NCBI GenBank assembly: GCA_001790855.1
Contig: MGDH01000011.1
Span: forward strand, 182,239 to 246,238
DNA length: 64,000 nucleotides
From: Candidatus Schekmanbacteria bacterium RIFCSPLOWO2_02_FULL_38_14
Lineage (GTDB): Bacteria; Schekmanbacteria; GWA2-38-11
Direction: 5' to 3'
Under the pieces are notes generated by a model, which did no database searches, was not told where the DNA came from, and saw only the letters and a program-made list of their open reading frames with translations. Shown piece after piece: positions 1 to 7,661 of this stretch (position 1 is its first letter; each line of letters begins with the position of its first letter). Both the position numbers and the translations under genes were made by a program.

Positions 1-1
1 C

Positions 2-748
2 CTTGATATAGTTTTCAAGGATGTGGTTTTTTCATACAGGGAAGATAGAAATCCTGTTTTAAAAGGCGTTAATTTTGAGTTAAAGACAGGACAGATTACA
101 GCCCTTGTTGGAGAAAGCGGTAGTGGTAAAAGCACTGTCGCCAATTTGATTGCAAGATTTTATGAGCCAGGCGGCGGAAAAATCACTATTGGAGGAAAAC
201 CGCTGTACACAATAGATCCAATAGAAATCCGCAAAAAGATTTCAATGGTATCACAGAGAACTTATCTTTTTCACGGGTCAATTCGTGAAAACCTTCTCAT
301 TGCAAAACCTGATGCAACTGATGATGAGCTCTATGAAACCTGCAGGAAAGCAGGTATACTCGATTTTGTAAATTCACTGCCGCAAAAACTTGATGCCTCT
401 CTTGTTGAACAGGCAAAGAACCTTTCAAGCGGACAGATTCAGCGCATTTCTATTGCCAGAGCATTGCTAAAAAACGCTCCCATACTTATCCTTGATGAGC
501 CAACATCAAATGTTGATGCTGAAAATGAAGATAAAATTCAGGCAACGCTTCACGAAATCGCAAAAATAAAAACCACGCTGGTTATATCTCACAGATTAAG
601 AACAGTCCGTGACGCTGATAAAATAATCACCCTTAAAGAAGGTAAAGTGGCTGAAACCGGAACTCACAAGGATCTTCTGGATAAACAAGGAGTCTATGCA
701 AATCTTATAAGAACTCAGAACAAGTATGAACCAGCAAACATACATTAG
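2..748 (+). CDS. ABC exporter ATP-binding domain, 5' end outside window
   Basis: C-terminal nucleotide-binding domain of a type I ABC exporter half-transporter. The frame is open from base 2 and reads LDIVFKDV before the first GTG at 23, so that GTG is internal and the membrane domain lies before base 1. Walker A (GESGSGKST, encoded near 110), a Q-loop in VSQRTYLF, a signature in the variant form LSSGQ, Walker B ILILDEP and an H-loop ISHR are all present. It ends 49 bases before a second half-transporter on the same strand, so the two probably form a heterodimer of the CydDC/MsbA-like kind. The substrate cannot be read from the sequence. Confidence 0.85.
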   Translation, partial: LDIVFKDVVFSYREDRNPVLKGVNFELKTGQITALVGESGSGKSTVANLIARFYEPGGGKITIGGKPLYTIDPIEIRKKISMVSQRTYLFHGSIRENLLIAKPDATDDELYETCRKAGILDFVNSLPQKLDASLVEQAKNLSSGQIQRISIARALLKNAPILILDEPTSNVDAENEDKIQATLHEIAKIKTTLVISHRLRTVRDADKIITLKEGKVAETGTHKDLLDKQGVYANLIRTQNKYEPANIH

Positions 749-751
749 ATA

Positions 752-793
752 AACTAATGGCTGACAACTTATAACTAATAACTTTTAGGGTTA
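752..793. repeat. 7-base-period degenerate repeat
   Basis: Between the two ABC genes, successive heptamers read AACTAAT, GGCTGAC, AACTTAT, AACTAAT, AACTTTT with constant 7-base spacing. The same words occur at 37704-37787. Confidence 0.6.
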
Positions 794-797
794 ATTT

Positions 798-2537
798 ATG
801 GATTCAAAAAACAAAGATGTTTCAATGTCCCGTTTTCATATTGTTATACGATTGTTCAAGATGGTTAAACGTGTCCGCGGAATAATGCTCTTTGCTATTT
901 TCTTTGGAATTCTAAACCATCTTTCAAACATTGCTTTGCTGACATGGGGTGCATGGCTTGTGTCTTCTTTCATAATACCTGACGCAACGCCTCCAAGCAC
1001 ATTTTCCATTGTTCTTCTTTTTATTTTTGGAGTAACCAAAGGAGTCAGCGCCTATGTGGAACAGCTTGGAAACCACGAGGTTGCGTTCCGATTGCTTGCC
1101 CACTTAAGAACACAATTCTACAAGCAGATAGAACCTCTTGTTCCGGCAAAACTGCTTGATAAACGAAGCGGAGATGTCATTTCAAGAATTGGCGGAGACA
1201 TTGAAATAATAGAAGTGTTTTTTGCCCATACTATCTCTCCTATTGCAATTGCAGCAAGTGTCTCAATTGCAGTTTTAATTTTTCTTGGAATGTGGTGGTG
1301 GGTTCTGCCTGTTGTTATCTTCCCTTTCCAGTTCATATTAGGCGTCGTAGTTCCTCTATCATGGGAGCGTTATGTCAGGACAACCGGGCAGACACTCCGT
1401 GCCACTCTTGGAGAAACCAATGCATATCTCACAGATTCCCTGCAGGGTCTTGAAACCATTCTGCTTTTTAATCAGGGGAAAAAACGCAGAGAGGAAATTA
1501 ATAAAAGAGGAACTTTTTTAAATAGCCTAAAGAGTTCCCATTCATCAAGACAGGGATGGTTGCTTGGGTTTGTCAATGGAATGATTCTTCTTGCAAACAT
1601 TACTATTATAGTTGTCGCTGTCAAAGGGTATTTGGGAAATAACCTTGATTTACAGGGGGTAATTACTGTAACTGCAGCATCAGTGAGCGCCTTTGTACCT
1701 CTGTTTTCTGTTGCTGTTCTTTCACATTACCTGACTGAGTCTTTCGCTGCAGCAGAAAGACTTTTTAAGATGATTGATGAAAAGCCTGCTGTTATTGATT
1801 CACCAACCTGTACCAGAGAATTGCCAAAACGTTTTGACATCAGTTTTAAAAATCTTTCATTCAAATATAATGAAAATGGTGGACCTCTTGTTCTTGATAA
1901 CTTCAACCTCTCAATACCGCAGGGAAAATCCATAGCTTTGATTGGAGAAAGCGGCAGCGGCAAGAGTACAATTCTCCGTTTGATGATGAGATTCTGGGAT
2001 TTTAAGGATGGAGAAATTTTGATTGGTGAAAAGAATATAAAGGATATCTGCCAGGAGTCTATTTATGGCATGATGGCGCTTGTTGCACAGGATTCACATC
2101 TTTTTGATACAACAATTAAGGAAAATATCGCTCTCGGCAAGCCAGACGCTTCAATGGATGAAATCATAGAAAGCGCAAAAAGAGCAAGCATCCATGATTT
2201 TATCATGACCCTTCCAAGCAAATATGAAACTTCAATAGGAGAACTTGGAGATAAACTCTCAGGAGGAGAGCGCCAGCGAATTGTAATAAGCAGGGTTCTT
2301 TTAAAGAATCCACCAATACTTCTCTTTGATGAACCAACTTCTAATCTCGACTCTTTCAATGAAAATGCAATTCAGGAGACATTAAATAATGTCAGCAAGG
2401 ACAAAACTGTTATAATCGTGACTCACAGGCTCTCGCTCCTTGCAAACGTGGATAAGGCGTACCGCCTTGTAGACGGAAAGCTGGTAGAGGTTGGCGTTGG
2501 AAACAATGCAGGGAAAACTGCTACTGCTTCCTGTTAG
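798..2537 (+). CDS. ABC exporter half-transporter, CydC-like
   Basis: Complete 579-residue fused permease and ATPase. Hydrophobic segments fall near residues 28-60, 68-87, 147-188, 257-280 and 287-308. The ATPase domain follows, with Walker A GESGSGKST at 383-391, signature LSGGE near 487, Walker B LLFDEP near 510 and H-loop THRL. The membrane part (LAHLRTQFYKQIEPL, then RSGDVISRI) resembles CydC of the CydDC thiol exporters, but no cydAB genes are in the window, so the cargo is open. It pairs with the ATPase just upstream. Its stop overlaps the stop of the convergent minus-strand gene by four bases. Confidence 0.85.
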   Translation: MDSKNKDVSMSRFHIVIRLFKMVKRVRGIMLFAIFFGILNHLSNIALLTWGAWLVSSFIIPDATPPSTFSIVLLFIFGVTKGVSAYVEQLGNHEVAFRLLAHLRTQFYKQIEPLVPAKLLDKRSGDVISRIGGDIEIIEVFFAHTISPIAIAASVSIAVLIFLGMWWWVLPVVIFPFQFILGVVVPLSWERYVRTTGQTLRATLGETNAYLTDSLQGLETILLFNQGKKRREEINKRGTFLNSLKSSHSSRQGWLLGFVNGMILLANITIIVVAVKGYLGNNLDLQGVITVTAASVSAFVPLFSVAVLSHYLTESFAAAERLFKMIDEKPAVIDSPTCTRELPKRFDISFKNLSFKYNENGGPLVLDNFNLSIPQGKSIALIGESGSGKSTILRLMMRFWDFKDGEILIGEKNIKDICQESIYGMMALVAQDSHLFDTTIKENIALGKPDASMDEIIESAKRASIHDFIMTLPSKYETSIGELGDKLSGGERQRIVISRVLLKNPPILLFDEPTSNLDSFNENAIQETLNNVSKDKTVIIVTHRLSLLANVDKAYRLVDGKLVEVGVGNNAGKTATASC

Positions 2538-3083
2538 TTGCCGGAAAGTCTTTTTCTTAGAGAACTTAAAATTTCATCTTCAAGCTTGCCTGTTGATTTA
2601 CAGGCAACGGTGGATTTTTTGAGTTCAAAAAGAGGCTGTATAACCGGAATTATTCTGTCATAGGTTTTTGTGGTGGTAAATTTGGTATTTACTCTTACAT
2701 TCCATAAGTCTTTTTTATCAGAAGGTATAAAAAAGACATTTAAATAAACCATTTTCCCTGAGTAAACCCAGTCAAATGGTGGAGCTCCGCAGTCGCAATA
2801 CCCATCAGTATCACTATGAGGGAAAAATCCATAATAATAATCCGGATTGATGTTTGATGTGTAGGTCATTAAAACGCTGGCATCATCATTATACTTGCCA
2901 AGCTGTCCAATCTTGAACCCCTTTTCTTTTACTACATCTGAAACAGCTCCAACTATTTCTTCGTATTCTCCATTGAAGGAATCTGTATTTATGACCCTGT
3001 ATTCCTTTGGTGTCTTTGGGAAAAGGCAGCATCCTGAAAAGAAAAATAATGCTATAAAAAAAAAGAAGCGAGGCTTTAAACAT
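2534..3083 (-). CDS. Small lipoprotein, probable one-base frameshift in signal peptide
   Basis: Secreted protein of unknown function, about 180 residues. From the ATG at 3083 the frame reads MFKASLLFF and then enters a run of nine A on the plus strand (3056-3064). Removing one base of that run joins it to IALFFFSGCC, a textbook signal peptide with lipobox FSGC, followed by the long downstream frame. As sequenced, the downstream frame is open only from upstream non-ATG codons, for example TTG near 3093. The mature part is rich in Tyr and Asp with paired Cys (YCDCG) and has no family I recognise. The frameshift may be an assembly error or real slippage. It overlaps the stop of the convergent ABC gene. 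Confidence 0.6.
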
Positions 3084-3173
3084 GTTATCAATAAATTTTC
3101 ATATCTTTTTCCATATCTGATTTCTTCAGTAACCACAGGATTTAGTTTGCGTATAATAAAAAAAATCATCTGC

Positions 3174-3431
3174 CTATACCATACTGACAAGTTTAAGAAG
3201 AAGTAGTATAATAGATAAGTAAATTATTATGTTGCTTGCAATAAAAAACAGTAAAAAATTATTTTCACTTCTAACCCCAATCCATCGCGGAATTTTCCAA
3301 GAAATGATAACAGTCCCTGCTACAAAAGCAACTGATATGGCAAGCGCTGTTAAAAGAGTAATGTAAAAAATTATATATATCAAACAGACAAAACTTACTA
3401 TTCCAAGACCTAATACTTTAATCCATCCCAT
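3174..3431 (-). CDS. Small integral membrane protein, unknown
   Basis: 85-residue protein with an ATG start and two or three hydrophobic helices (about residues 5-30, 27-48 and 58-83) separated by a short basic loop (SWKIPRW). No family is recognised. It lies between amrS and the small lipoprotein on the same strand. The only Shine-Dalgarno-like sequence, GGGAT, is about 10 bases upstream of the ATG. Plausible because of its consistent hydrophobic pattern. Confidence 0.5.
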   Translation of the reverse strand: MGWIKVLGLGIVSFVCLIYIIFYITLLTALAISVAFVAGTVIISWKIPRWIGVRSENNFLLFFIASNIIIYLSIILLLLKLVSMV

Positions 3432-3443
3432 ATGTTTATAAAT

Positions 3444-3506
3444 CCCAAATATTAAAATCCAAATACCAAAATTTTTATTTTAAATTTTGAGTTTTATTAT
3501 TTGAAC
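3444..3506. repeat. 7-base-period repeat with converging arms
   Basis: Heptamers CCCAAAT, ATTAAAA, TCCAAAT, ACCAAAA are followed in the same phase by TTTTTAT, TTTAAAT, TTTGAGT, TTTATTA, TTTGAAC. The second half is roughly the reverse complement of the first, so an imperfect hairpin is possible. It fills the gap between amrS and the membrane protein gene. Confidence 0.65.
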
Positions 3507-3512
3507 TTTTTT

Positions 3513-4535
3513 TTACATACCTACACCATCAACAACTGCTTTGCAACTCGGACAGCACGATTTATTAATAAAATTTTTATCGATAGAAAACCCTGTCCTT
3601 GCAATCAGCACTTCTCCGCACTTATAACAGTAAGTTGCCTCTCCATCATTCCATAAGATATTTCCGGTATAAACATAACGCAAACCTGCCTTTTTCCCAA
3701 TCTCCCTTGCCTTCTTCAGGGTTTCTACAGGGGTTGGAAGAATATTTGTAAGATTATAATCAGGGTGAAAACGGCTTACATGCCAGGGAGTTTCTTTCCC
3801 AAGCCCTGCAATAAACTCTGCTATCTCATTCAACTCATCATCAGAATCATTAAAGGCTGGTATGATGAGAGTTGTCACCTCAACCCAGATATTAAGTTTC
3901 TTCATAAGTCTTAAGGTATCAAGAACCGGCTGAAGCCTTCCTCCCATAACCTTCCTGTAAGTCTCATCTTTAAAACATTTCAAATCAACATTTGCAGCGT
4001 GAAGATACGGGCTTATGGTATTCAATGCCTCTTCTGTCATAAAACCGTTGGTAACAAAATTATTTTTTAGTCCCTCTCTGCAAGCTAACTGCGCAATGTC
4101 ATAGGCATATTCAAAATATATTGTCGGCTCAGTATAGGTATAGGAAATACTCCGACACTTGGATCTAAGAGCAATCTCAACTATCTGCGATGGTAGAATC
4201 TCCCTTCCACCCGTTCCATTCCAGTCTTTTTTAGATGCCTGTGAAATTTCGTGGTTTTGGCAAAAAGTACACTTAAAATTACATCCAATGGTTGCCAGAG
4301 ACAAAGCCTTGGAACCAGGATAAAAATGATAGAGAGGTTTTTTCTCAATAGGGTCAACATTCAGGGCAGTGGTTTTCCCGTAAACAAGACTGTAAAGCAC
4401 TCCTTCAATATTCTCCCTGACACCGCAAATTCCTCTTTTTGATGGAAATATAATGCACCTGTGGGCACACAGGTTGCATTTTACTTTGTCTTCTTGGAGT
4501 TTTTCATAAAGAACTGCTTTTTTCAGGCTCTTCAT
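3513..4535 (-). CDS. amrS: AmmeMemoRadiSam system radical SAM enzyme
   Basis: 340-residue radical SAM protein of the PflA-like AmrS family. An N-terminal Cys set (CNLCAHRC, then CGV) precedes the cluster motif CNFKCTFC with Cys85, Cys89 and Cys92. The following NVDLKCF and VTNGFM segments are typical of the family. A C-terminal zinc-ribbon-like region carries CYKCGE and CCPSC. The family often neighbours amrA and amrB, which are absent here; its physiological substrate is unknown. The ATG start has GAGG three bases upstream and lies inside the 3' end of a Cys-rich small gene (32-base overlap), suggesting coupling. Confidence 0.88.
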   Translation of the reverse strand: MKSLKKAVLYEKLQEDKVKCNLCAHRCIIFPSKRGICGVRENIEGVLYSLVYGKTTALNVDPIEKKPLYHFYPGSKALSLATIGCNFKCTFCQNHEISQASKKDWNGTGGREILPSQIVEIALRSKCRSISYTYTEPTIYFEYAYDIAQLACREGLKNNFVTNGFMTEEALNTISPYLHAANVDLKCFKDETYRKVMGGRLQPVLDTLRLMKKLNIWVEVTTLIIPAFNDSDDELNEIAEFIAGLGKETPWHVSRFHPDYNLTNILPTPVETLKKAREIGKKAGLRYVYTGNILWNDGEATYCYKCGEVLIARTGFSIDKNFINKSCCPSCKAVVDGVGM

Positions 4536-4689
4536 CTGCCTCTGCCTTTTTCTTTTTATTATTCTGAGGTCTGCACATACTGCATCTGCTGGAAGGACAT
4601 TTCAGGCAAAAATCACAGTCAGGACACTTAACACCAACAGACTTATCCTCATTCTTTGGGCAGATAGATTCATCAGTGTCAGTATCCAA
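4504..4689 (-). CDS. Small Cys-rich protein upstream of amrS
   Basis: 61-residue acidic/basic protein with seven cysteines, six of them in a compact cluster (CPDCDFCLKCPSSRCSMCR), possibly a zinc or Fe-S site. The start is TTG, supported by GGAG seven bases upstream; no ATG is available. Its 3' end overlaps the start of amrS by 32 bases in another frame. The tail is Lys/Glu-rich. No family is named with certainty, but the spacing of cysteines and the good ribosome binding site argue that it is real and co-translated with amrS. Confidence 0.5.
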   Translation of the reverse strand: MDTDTDESICPKNEDKSVGVKCPDCDFCLKCPSSRCSMCRPQNNKKKKAEADEEPEKSSSL

Positions 4690-4730
4690 AACTTTTCTCC
4701 AGTCAGCCCAAATTCAAAACATTTTGCTGG

Positions 4731-4750
4731 ATTCCCGCTTATGCGGGAAT
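4731..4750. repeat. Short palindromic dispersed element
   Basis: Perfect 8-base arms ATTCCCGC and GCGGGAAT around TTAT, followed by GACA. Related hairpins (ATTCCTGC/GCAGGAAT and ATTCCGC/GCGGAAT) occur at 37213-37292, so this looks like a solo copy of a REP-like family. The rest of 4690-4945 shows nothing else. Confidence 0.6.
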
Positions 4751-4945
4751 GACAGAATGGTGTTTATGCAAAAGAATAAAACCATAAATCTATTTTCATC
4801 GTTCGTGGATAATAAACCCATCATGATAATTATCTGGATTTTGAAATTTACTAAATTATGATACTATTCCAATATCTTATTTCAAGGATATTTTGTATAT
4901 TATAATTTGAGGCAGATTTTTTAGGTTTTCTTAAAGATAAGTTTT

Positions 4946-5410
4946 TCAGAGCTGGTTTGCAACTTTTTTTAGTTCAGATAGCATCGCTGTTTTAAATCTT
5001 TTAGCCTTGTCGTCCTTGTACTTTACACGGACTCCGCTTACAATTGAGAGATAAGCTGAAGTATCGCCCTTTATATTTATAACATCAATCCTCACGATGT
5101 TCATCATTGGATGGGTATCTGACGGAGCGCTGACCACACCGGCTCTTCCGAAAATATGCAGGCAGGTGTCATTTTCATCATATATTGAAAAAATGACCTT
5201 TTTGCTTTTTATAAGATTCCTATATGCTGAATTATCTTTATGAATTGCGAAAAGCAGGCTTTCTTCGTCTTTGATCATATAGAAAGGTATGGTAGTAAGA
5301 TTTGGAATCCCGCTTGAGTCAACTGTTGCAAGAAAAGCAAGATTATCTTTCGGGTTTATCTTTGCCTGAATTTCTTTGGTTATCTTGGTACCAAGACTGT
5401 TAGATATCAT
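4946..5410 (-). CDS. Pyridoxamine 5'-phosphate oxidase-like flavin-binding protein
   Basis: About 154-residue split-barrel protein. The opening NLAFLATVDSSGIPNLT is the usual beginning of the PNPOx-like fold, where the central strands bind FMN or a related cofactor. Further family-like strands are FYMIKDEESLLFA and VIFSIYDE. The reaction is unknown; members include general stress proteins and F420- or haem-binding proteins. The ATG at 5410 is preferred to a GTG at 5422, although the AAGGAG upstream is closer than usual. It follows meaB by about 20 bases and may be in the same transcript. Confidence 0.7.
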   Translation of the reverse strand: MISNSLGTKITKEIQAKINPKDNLAFLATVDSSGIPNLTTIPFYMIKDEESLLFAIHKDNSAYRNLIKSKKVIFSIYDENDTCLHIFGRAGVVSAPSDTHPMMNIVRIDVINIKGDTSAYLSIVSGVRVKYKDDKAKRFKTAMLSELKKVANQL

Positions 5411-5430
5411 TATCTCCTTCACCCTTTATA

Positions 5431-6363
5431 TTATAGGCTTAAAATCTTCTCCACTGCACTATAGGCATCCATCTCCCTTGCAGCAACTCTTTTTGCATAA
5501 CCTCTTATACCGCCTTTCCTTGAAGCCTTCTCAAAGGCTTTTTCAAGCAACCTTTCTTTCAGTATTTCTGTTATCTCCATCTCGCTTTTATAAATTTCCT
5601 TATCATAAAACAGACTGGAATTACTGTTCAAAAAATCTTTATGACAATGAATTATTCCCACCAGTTCTTTTATGCCTGCACCAGTTGTTGCCACTGTTTT
5701 TACAACCTGTGGTTTCCATCCATTCTTATTGGGGTTTAACTCAAGCATTATGCTTATATCTCTTTCTGTCTTGTCTGCATCATCCCTGTCTGCCTTATTG
5801 ATTACAAATATGTCGCCTATCTCCATTATTCCTGCTTTCATTGCCTGCATATCATCTCCAAACCCCGGAGCAAAGGCGACAAGAGTTGTTTTTGATATTT
5901 TAACGATATCAATTTCATCCTGTCCAACTCCTATTGTTTCAACAATTATGTAATCAAATCCGCAGCTATCCAGAACATTTACTGCATTATTTGTTGCCTT
6001 AGAAAGCCCGCCCATACTTCCTCTTGTAGCCATACTTCTGATAAAAACGCCTTCATCAAGGAAATGGTTCTGCATCCTTATCCTGTCTGCGAGAATTGCA
6101 CCCCCTGAAAACGGGCTTGACGGGTCAATAGCTATGACTCCAACTTTTTTTCCTTCTTTTCTTAAAAACTCTATTATCTTATCTGCAAGAGTTGATTTCC
6201 CTACACCGGGTGAACCTGTTATCCCAATTATATATGCCTTTCCAGTGTGGGGATATAATTCTTTCATAAATGCGACTGCTTCAGGAGAATTATTTTCAAT
6301 CTTTGTTATTATTTTGGCAACCGCTCTTGTACTTCCGTTCAAAGCCTCATGAACAAGACTCAT
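5431..6363 (-). CDS. meaB: Methylmalonyl-CoA mutase-associated GTPase MeaB/ArgK
   Basis: 310-residue G3E-family GTPase that guards cofactor loading of B12-dependent mutases. The P-loop is GSPGVGKST (residues 50-58). [18 protein letters not shown] is the MeaB signature around the switch region, and [10 protein letters not shown] contains the base-recognition NKxD motif. The ATG overlaps the stop of the B12-binding subunit gene by four bases (ATGA), so the two are translationally coupled. The catalytic mutase subunit is about 20 kb away at 27306. Confidence 0.93.
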   Translation of the reverse strand: MSLVHEALNGSTRAVAKIITKIENNSPEAVAFMKELYPHTGKAYIIGITGSPGVGKSTLADKIIEFLRKEGKKVGVIAIDPSSPFSGGAILADRIRMQNHFLDEGVFIRSMATRGSMGGLSKATNNAVNVLDSCGFDYIIVETIGVGQDEIDIVKISKTTLVAFAPGFGDDMQAMKAGIMEIGDIFVINKADRDDADKTERDISIMLELNPNKNGWKPQVVKTVATTGAGIKELVGIIHCHKDFLNSNSSLFYDKEIYKSEMEITEILKERLLEKAFEKASRKGGIRGYAKRVAAREMDAYSAVEKILSL

Positions 6364-6755
6364 TTCCTGATGCTCTCTCTCACAAATTTAACTATTTCTT
6401 CAGTAGATGTTCCCGGTGTAAATACTCCTTTTACTCCAATATTTTTAAGACCTGGAATATCTTCATCAGGAATTATTCCTCCTCCGAAAACCACAATATC
6501 ATCAATCTTTTTTTCTCTTAACAAATCCATTATTCTTTTGAACTGGTAATTATGGGAGCCTGAGAGGATACTTACTCCGATTGCATCAACATCTTCCTGC
6601 AACGCAGCAGCAACTATCTGCTCCGGTGTCTGGTGAAGCCCTGTATACACTACTTCCATTCCTGCATCCCTGAGAGTTCTGGCAACAATTTTTGCCCCGC
6701 GGTCGTGTCCGTCCAAACCTGGTTTGGCTATTAAAATTTTTATCTTCTTTTCCAA
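6360..6755 (-). CDS. mcmB: Methylmalonyl-CoA mutase, B12-binding subunit
   Basis: 131-residue cobalamin-binding domain. [17 protein letters not shown] contains the DxHxxG motif whose His is the lower cobalt ligand. Later SILSGSHNY (SxL) and FGGGIIP (GG) line the nucleotide tail pocket. It works as a separate small subunit with the catalytic protein at 27306, as in two-subunit mutases. The start is TTG (6755), the only candidate before the conserved first strand; its ribosome binding site is weak. Coupled to meaB by an ATGA overlap. Confidence 0.9.
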   Translation of the reverse strand: MEKKIKILIAKPGLDGHDRGAKIVARTLRDAGMEVVYTGLHQTPEQIVAAALQEDVDAIGVSILSGSHNYQFKRIMDLLREKKIDDIVVFGGGIIPDEDIPGLKNIGVKGVFTPGTSTEEIVKFVRESIRK

Positions 6756-6791
6756 ATCTATAATTCTTTCAGATATACCACTTTATAAAAA

Positions 6792-7472
6792 TTACGGGCT
6801 TGTTGTTAACAGAATTGTACCATCTTCTTTTATAATCTTGTAAATTTTATTTATCTTCTCGACTTGCTGGCCTTTGTATGAACCCAGTACATTCTTTACA
6901 TAGTTTCTTGTTTCTTTAAAAGGCGGAATACCGGAATAATTCATTACATTGCTTTCACCTGCATTATAAGCAGCAAGAGCAAGTTCAAGGTCATTGTCAA
7001 ACATCCTCATCAGGTAATCCAGATAAGCAACACCACCCTCTATGTTGTCTCTTGGATGGAACGGGTCCTTGACATTAAATCTCTTCGCTGTCTGAGGCAT
7101 AAGCTGCATTAAACCCATTGCCCCTTTGGGAGAAACCGCTGCAGCGTTAAAGTTTGATTCCCTGCTTATAATACTCTGAATCAGTTTTGGGTCCTGTCCA
7201 TACCTTTGAGCAACTTCATCTATTATTGGTTTTAAATTCCCTATGCTTTTCTTAGCTATCTGCGGTCTTTTATTATATGAGAATTTATTAAATATCTGGA
7301 GAAGTTTGTAATTGGAATTTTTTGGCCGGTCCGTATAATGAATAACTCCTTCCTCATCAACATACTTGTATATTTCTGCACTTGTCTCTAAATTAAGAAG
7401 AAGGAATAAACCTGCTGAAAAGATAAGGACTAAAAGACCTTTAGATCTGTAAAGCATGCTTTTAAATAGCAT
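6792..7472 (-). CDS. Lytic transglycosylase (DUF4124 + SLT domain)
   Basis: 226-residue periplasmic murein lytic transglycosylase. An N-terminal hydrophobic segment (about 12-31) acts as signal or anchor. A DUF4124 module follows (EIYKYVDEEGVIHYTDRP). The goose-lysozyme-like SLT domain has catalytic Glu105 in ISRESNFN, then GAMGLMQLMPQTA and ALAAYNAGE. It would cleave the glycan strand to 1,6-anhydro products. The ATG follows a G-rich ribosome binding site. Nothing specific is seen in the 189 bases between it and ppc. Confidence 0.9.
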   Translation of the reverse strand: MLFKSMLYRSKGLLVLIFSAGLFLLLNLETSAEIYKYVDEEGVIHYTDRPKNSNYKLLQIFNKFSYNKRPQIAKKSIGNLKPIIDEVAQRYGQDPKLIQSIISRESNFNAAAVSPKGAMGLMQLMPQTAKRFNVKDPFHPRDNIEGGVAYLDYLMRMFDNDLELALAAYNAGESNVMNYSGIPPFKETRNYVKNVLGSYKGQQVEKINKIYKIIKEDGTILLTTSP

Positions 7473-7661
7473 TTTTTACCCCCCATGTCAATAAAAATAG
7501 CACCAGAACTATATAAGGACTTAGGATATTTAATAGGTTAGTTTAAATATTTCTAACCCTGAACCCCACCAATGACTTAAAACCCTTAAACTCATTAACT
7601 CTTTAACCCATTGATTATTAATAAATTAACGGCTAAAACAAGCAATACTTAAAGGTTTACT

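Noticed and set aside
749-2537. Firm assignment of the ABC pair as CydDC
   Set aside because: Similarity in the membrane domain is suggestive, but no cytochrome bd genes are nearby and the partner is incomplete.
2534-3190. 218-residue version of the small lipoprotein starting at 3190
   Set aside because: It would put about 35 non-signal residues before the hydrophobic stretch and overlap the upstream gene; the frameshift-corrected start at 3083 gives a proper lipoprotein signal.
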